In this document: piece by piece, positions 5,752 through 5,986 of the stretch
Position numbering within the stretch: the first letter of the stretch is position 1
How the letters are laid out: every line of letters starts with the position of its first letter
Assembly: GCA_017882055.1 (NCBI GenBank)
Contig: JADGQE010000261.1
Span: forward strand, 1-5,986
DNA length: 5,986 nucleotides
Source of the DNA: Thermoflexales bacterium
GTDB taxonomy: Bacteria; Chloroflexota; Anaerolineae; Fen-1058
Direction of reading: 5' to 3'
Notes under the pieces: model-generated
Seen by the model: only the letters and a program-made list of their open reading frames with translations
Database searches by the model: none
Told to the model about the DNA's origin: nothing
Program-made: the position numbers and the translations under genes

Positions 5752-5905
5752 TGCGATGGTGCATCCGCAGGATGCCTGCACTGGGTCGCGCCCAGCGCGG
5801 CACACGTGTACCACAGTGCTCCCGTGCCATCGCCCCGCCCCGGTCGGAAAAGCCGCAATTCCTTAACCCACCAGTAACGCGCATTTGCTTTTCGGTATGG
5901 TCCGA
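5752..5905. other. Gene-free, palindrome-rich stretch
   Basis: I see no coding sequence with recognisable content between the methyltransferase remnant and the right edge. The left part holds several short perfect palindromes: GCATCC-GCA-GGATGC (5761-5775), CTGGG/CCCAG (5781-5795), GCACTG/CAGTGC (5778-5783, 5814-5819) and ACACGTGT (5802-5809). These may continue the repeat cluster that starts at 5675. Bases 5830-5905 hold nothing I can name. Confidence 0.5.
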
Positions 5906-5933
5906 CGAGCCGCCTTGAGCGCGAGGCGGCTCG
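5906..5933. repeat. 9-bp perfect inverted repeat (hairpin)
   Basis: CGAGCCGCC (5906-5914) and GGCGGCTCG (5925-5933) pair perfectly around a 10-base loop. No T-run follows on either strand, so a classical intrinsic terminator is not supported. It could be another REP-like palindrome, or it could insulate the promoter just downstream. Confidence 0.55.
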
Positions 5934-5945
5934 CCGCATTTCCAG

Positions 5946-5973
5946 TGGACTTTGAGAAGCGACGGAGTATAAT
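5946..5973 (+). promoter_or_regulatory. Rightward sigma-70-type promoter at the window edge
   Basis: A perfect TATAAT (5968-5973) stands 16 bp after TGGACT (5946-5951), which matches TTGACA in four of six bases. Transcription would begin near 5980 and run out of the window, away from all other genes here. The gene served is not visible. Confidence 0.5.
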
Positions 5974-5986
5974 TGCCTTGCTGATC

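Noticed and set aside
5604..5939. Reading frames of 60-110 codons on both strands near the right edge
   Set aside because: Their residue content is Arg/Gly/Cys-rich and repeat-derived, they cross several palindromes, and one runs in the wrong frame over the methyltransferase remnant.

Overview
The window looks like the chromosome of a monoderm-type bacterium, most plausibly a Chloroflexota member. This placement is an inference. It rests on a YceI protein and two HlyD adaptors that are membrane-anchored rather than lipidated, on strong Shine-Dalgarno sites, and on dispersed repeats of the GTCATTCTGAGCG / AAGAATCTC kind that I associate with that phylum. No rRNA, tRNA or CRISPR array is visible.

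All recognisable genes read leftwards (minus strand). In transcription order they are: a broken SAM-methyltransferase gene (about 5685 to 5122), a membrane-anchored YceI-family protein (4851-4162), two tandem HlyD/MacA-type adaptors (4023-2602 and 2587-914), a MacB/LolD-type ABC ATPase (844-188), and the N-terminus of its FtsX/MacB-like permease (191 to the left edge). The last four genes are tightly packed: a 14-bp gap, a 69-bp gap, then a 4-bp ATGA overlap. They form a convincing ABC export operon. ATPase and permease would form the inner-membrane pump, and the two adaptors would sit on its outer face.

The regulatory layer is the first point of interest. A near-perfect palindrome of the type GTGACTwwAGTCAC lies once upstream of the adaptor operon (4143-4156) and twice upstream of yceI (4961-4976 and 4983-4998, 22 bp apart). 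This suggests that one dimeric regulator controls both units, so YceI and the exporter may answer the same, possibly envelope-related, signal.

The right-hand kilobase is the second point of interest. A 214-bp MITE-like element (5260-5473) has perfect 14-bp terminal inverted repeats and a perfect 8-bp target duplication, and it sits inside the methyltransferase gene. Removing the element and one copy of the duplication joins the two halves in frame. The 5' half of that gene is also lost, where a cluster of palindromic repeats (about 5675-5820) begins. The last bases hold a plausible rightward promoter with a perfect TATAAT, for a gene beyond the window.
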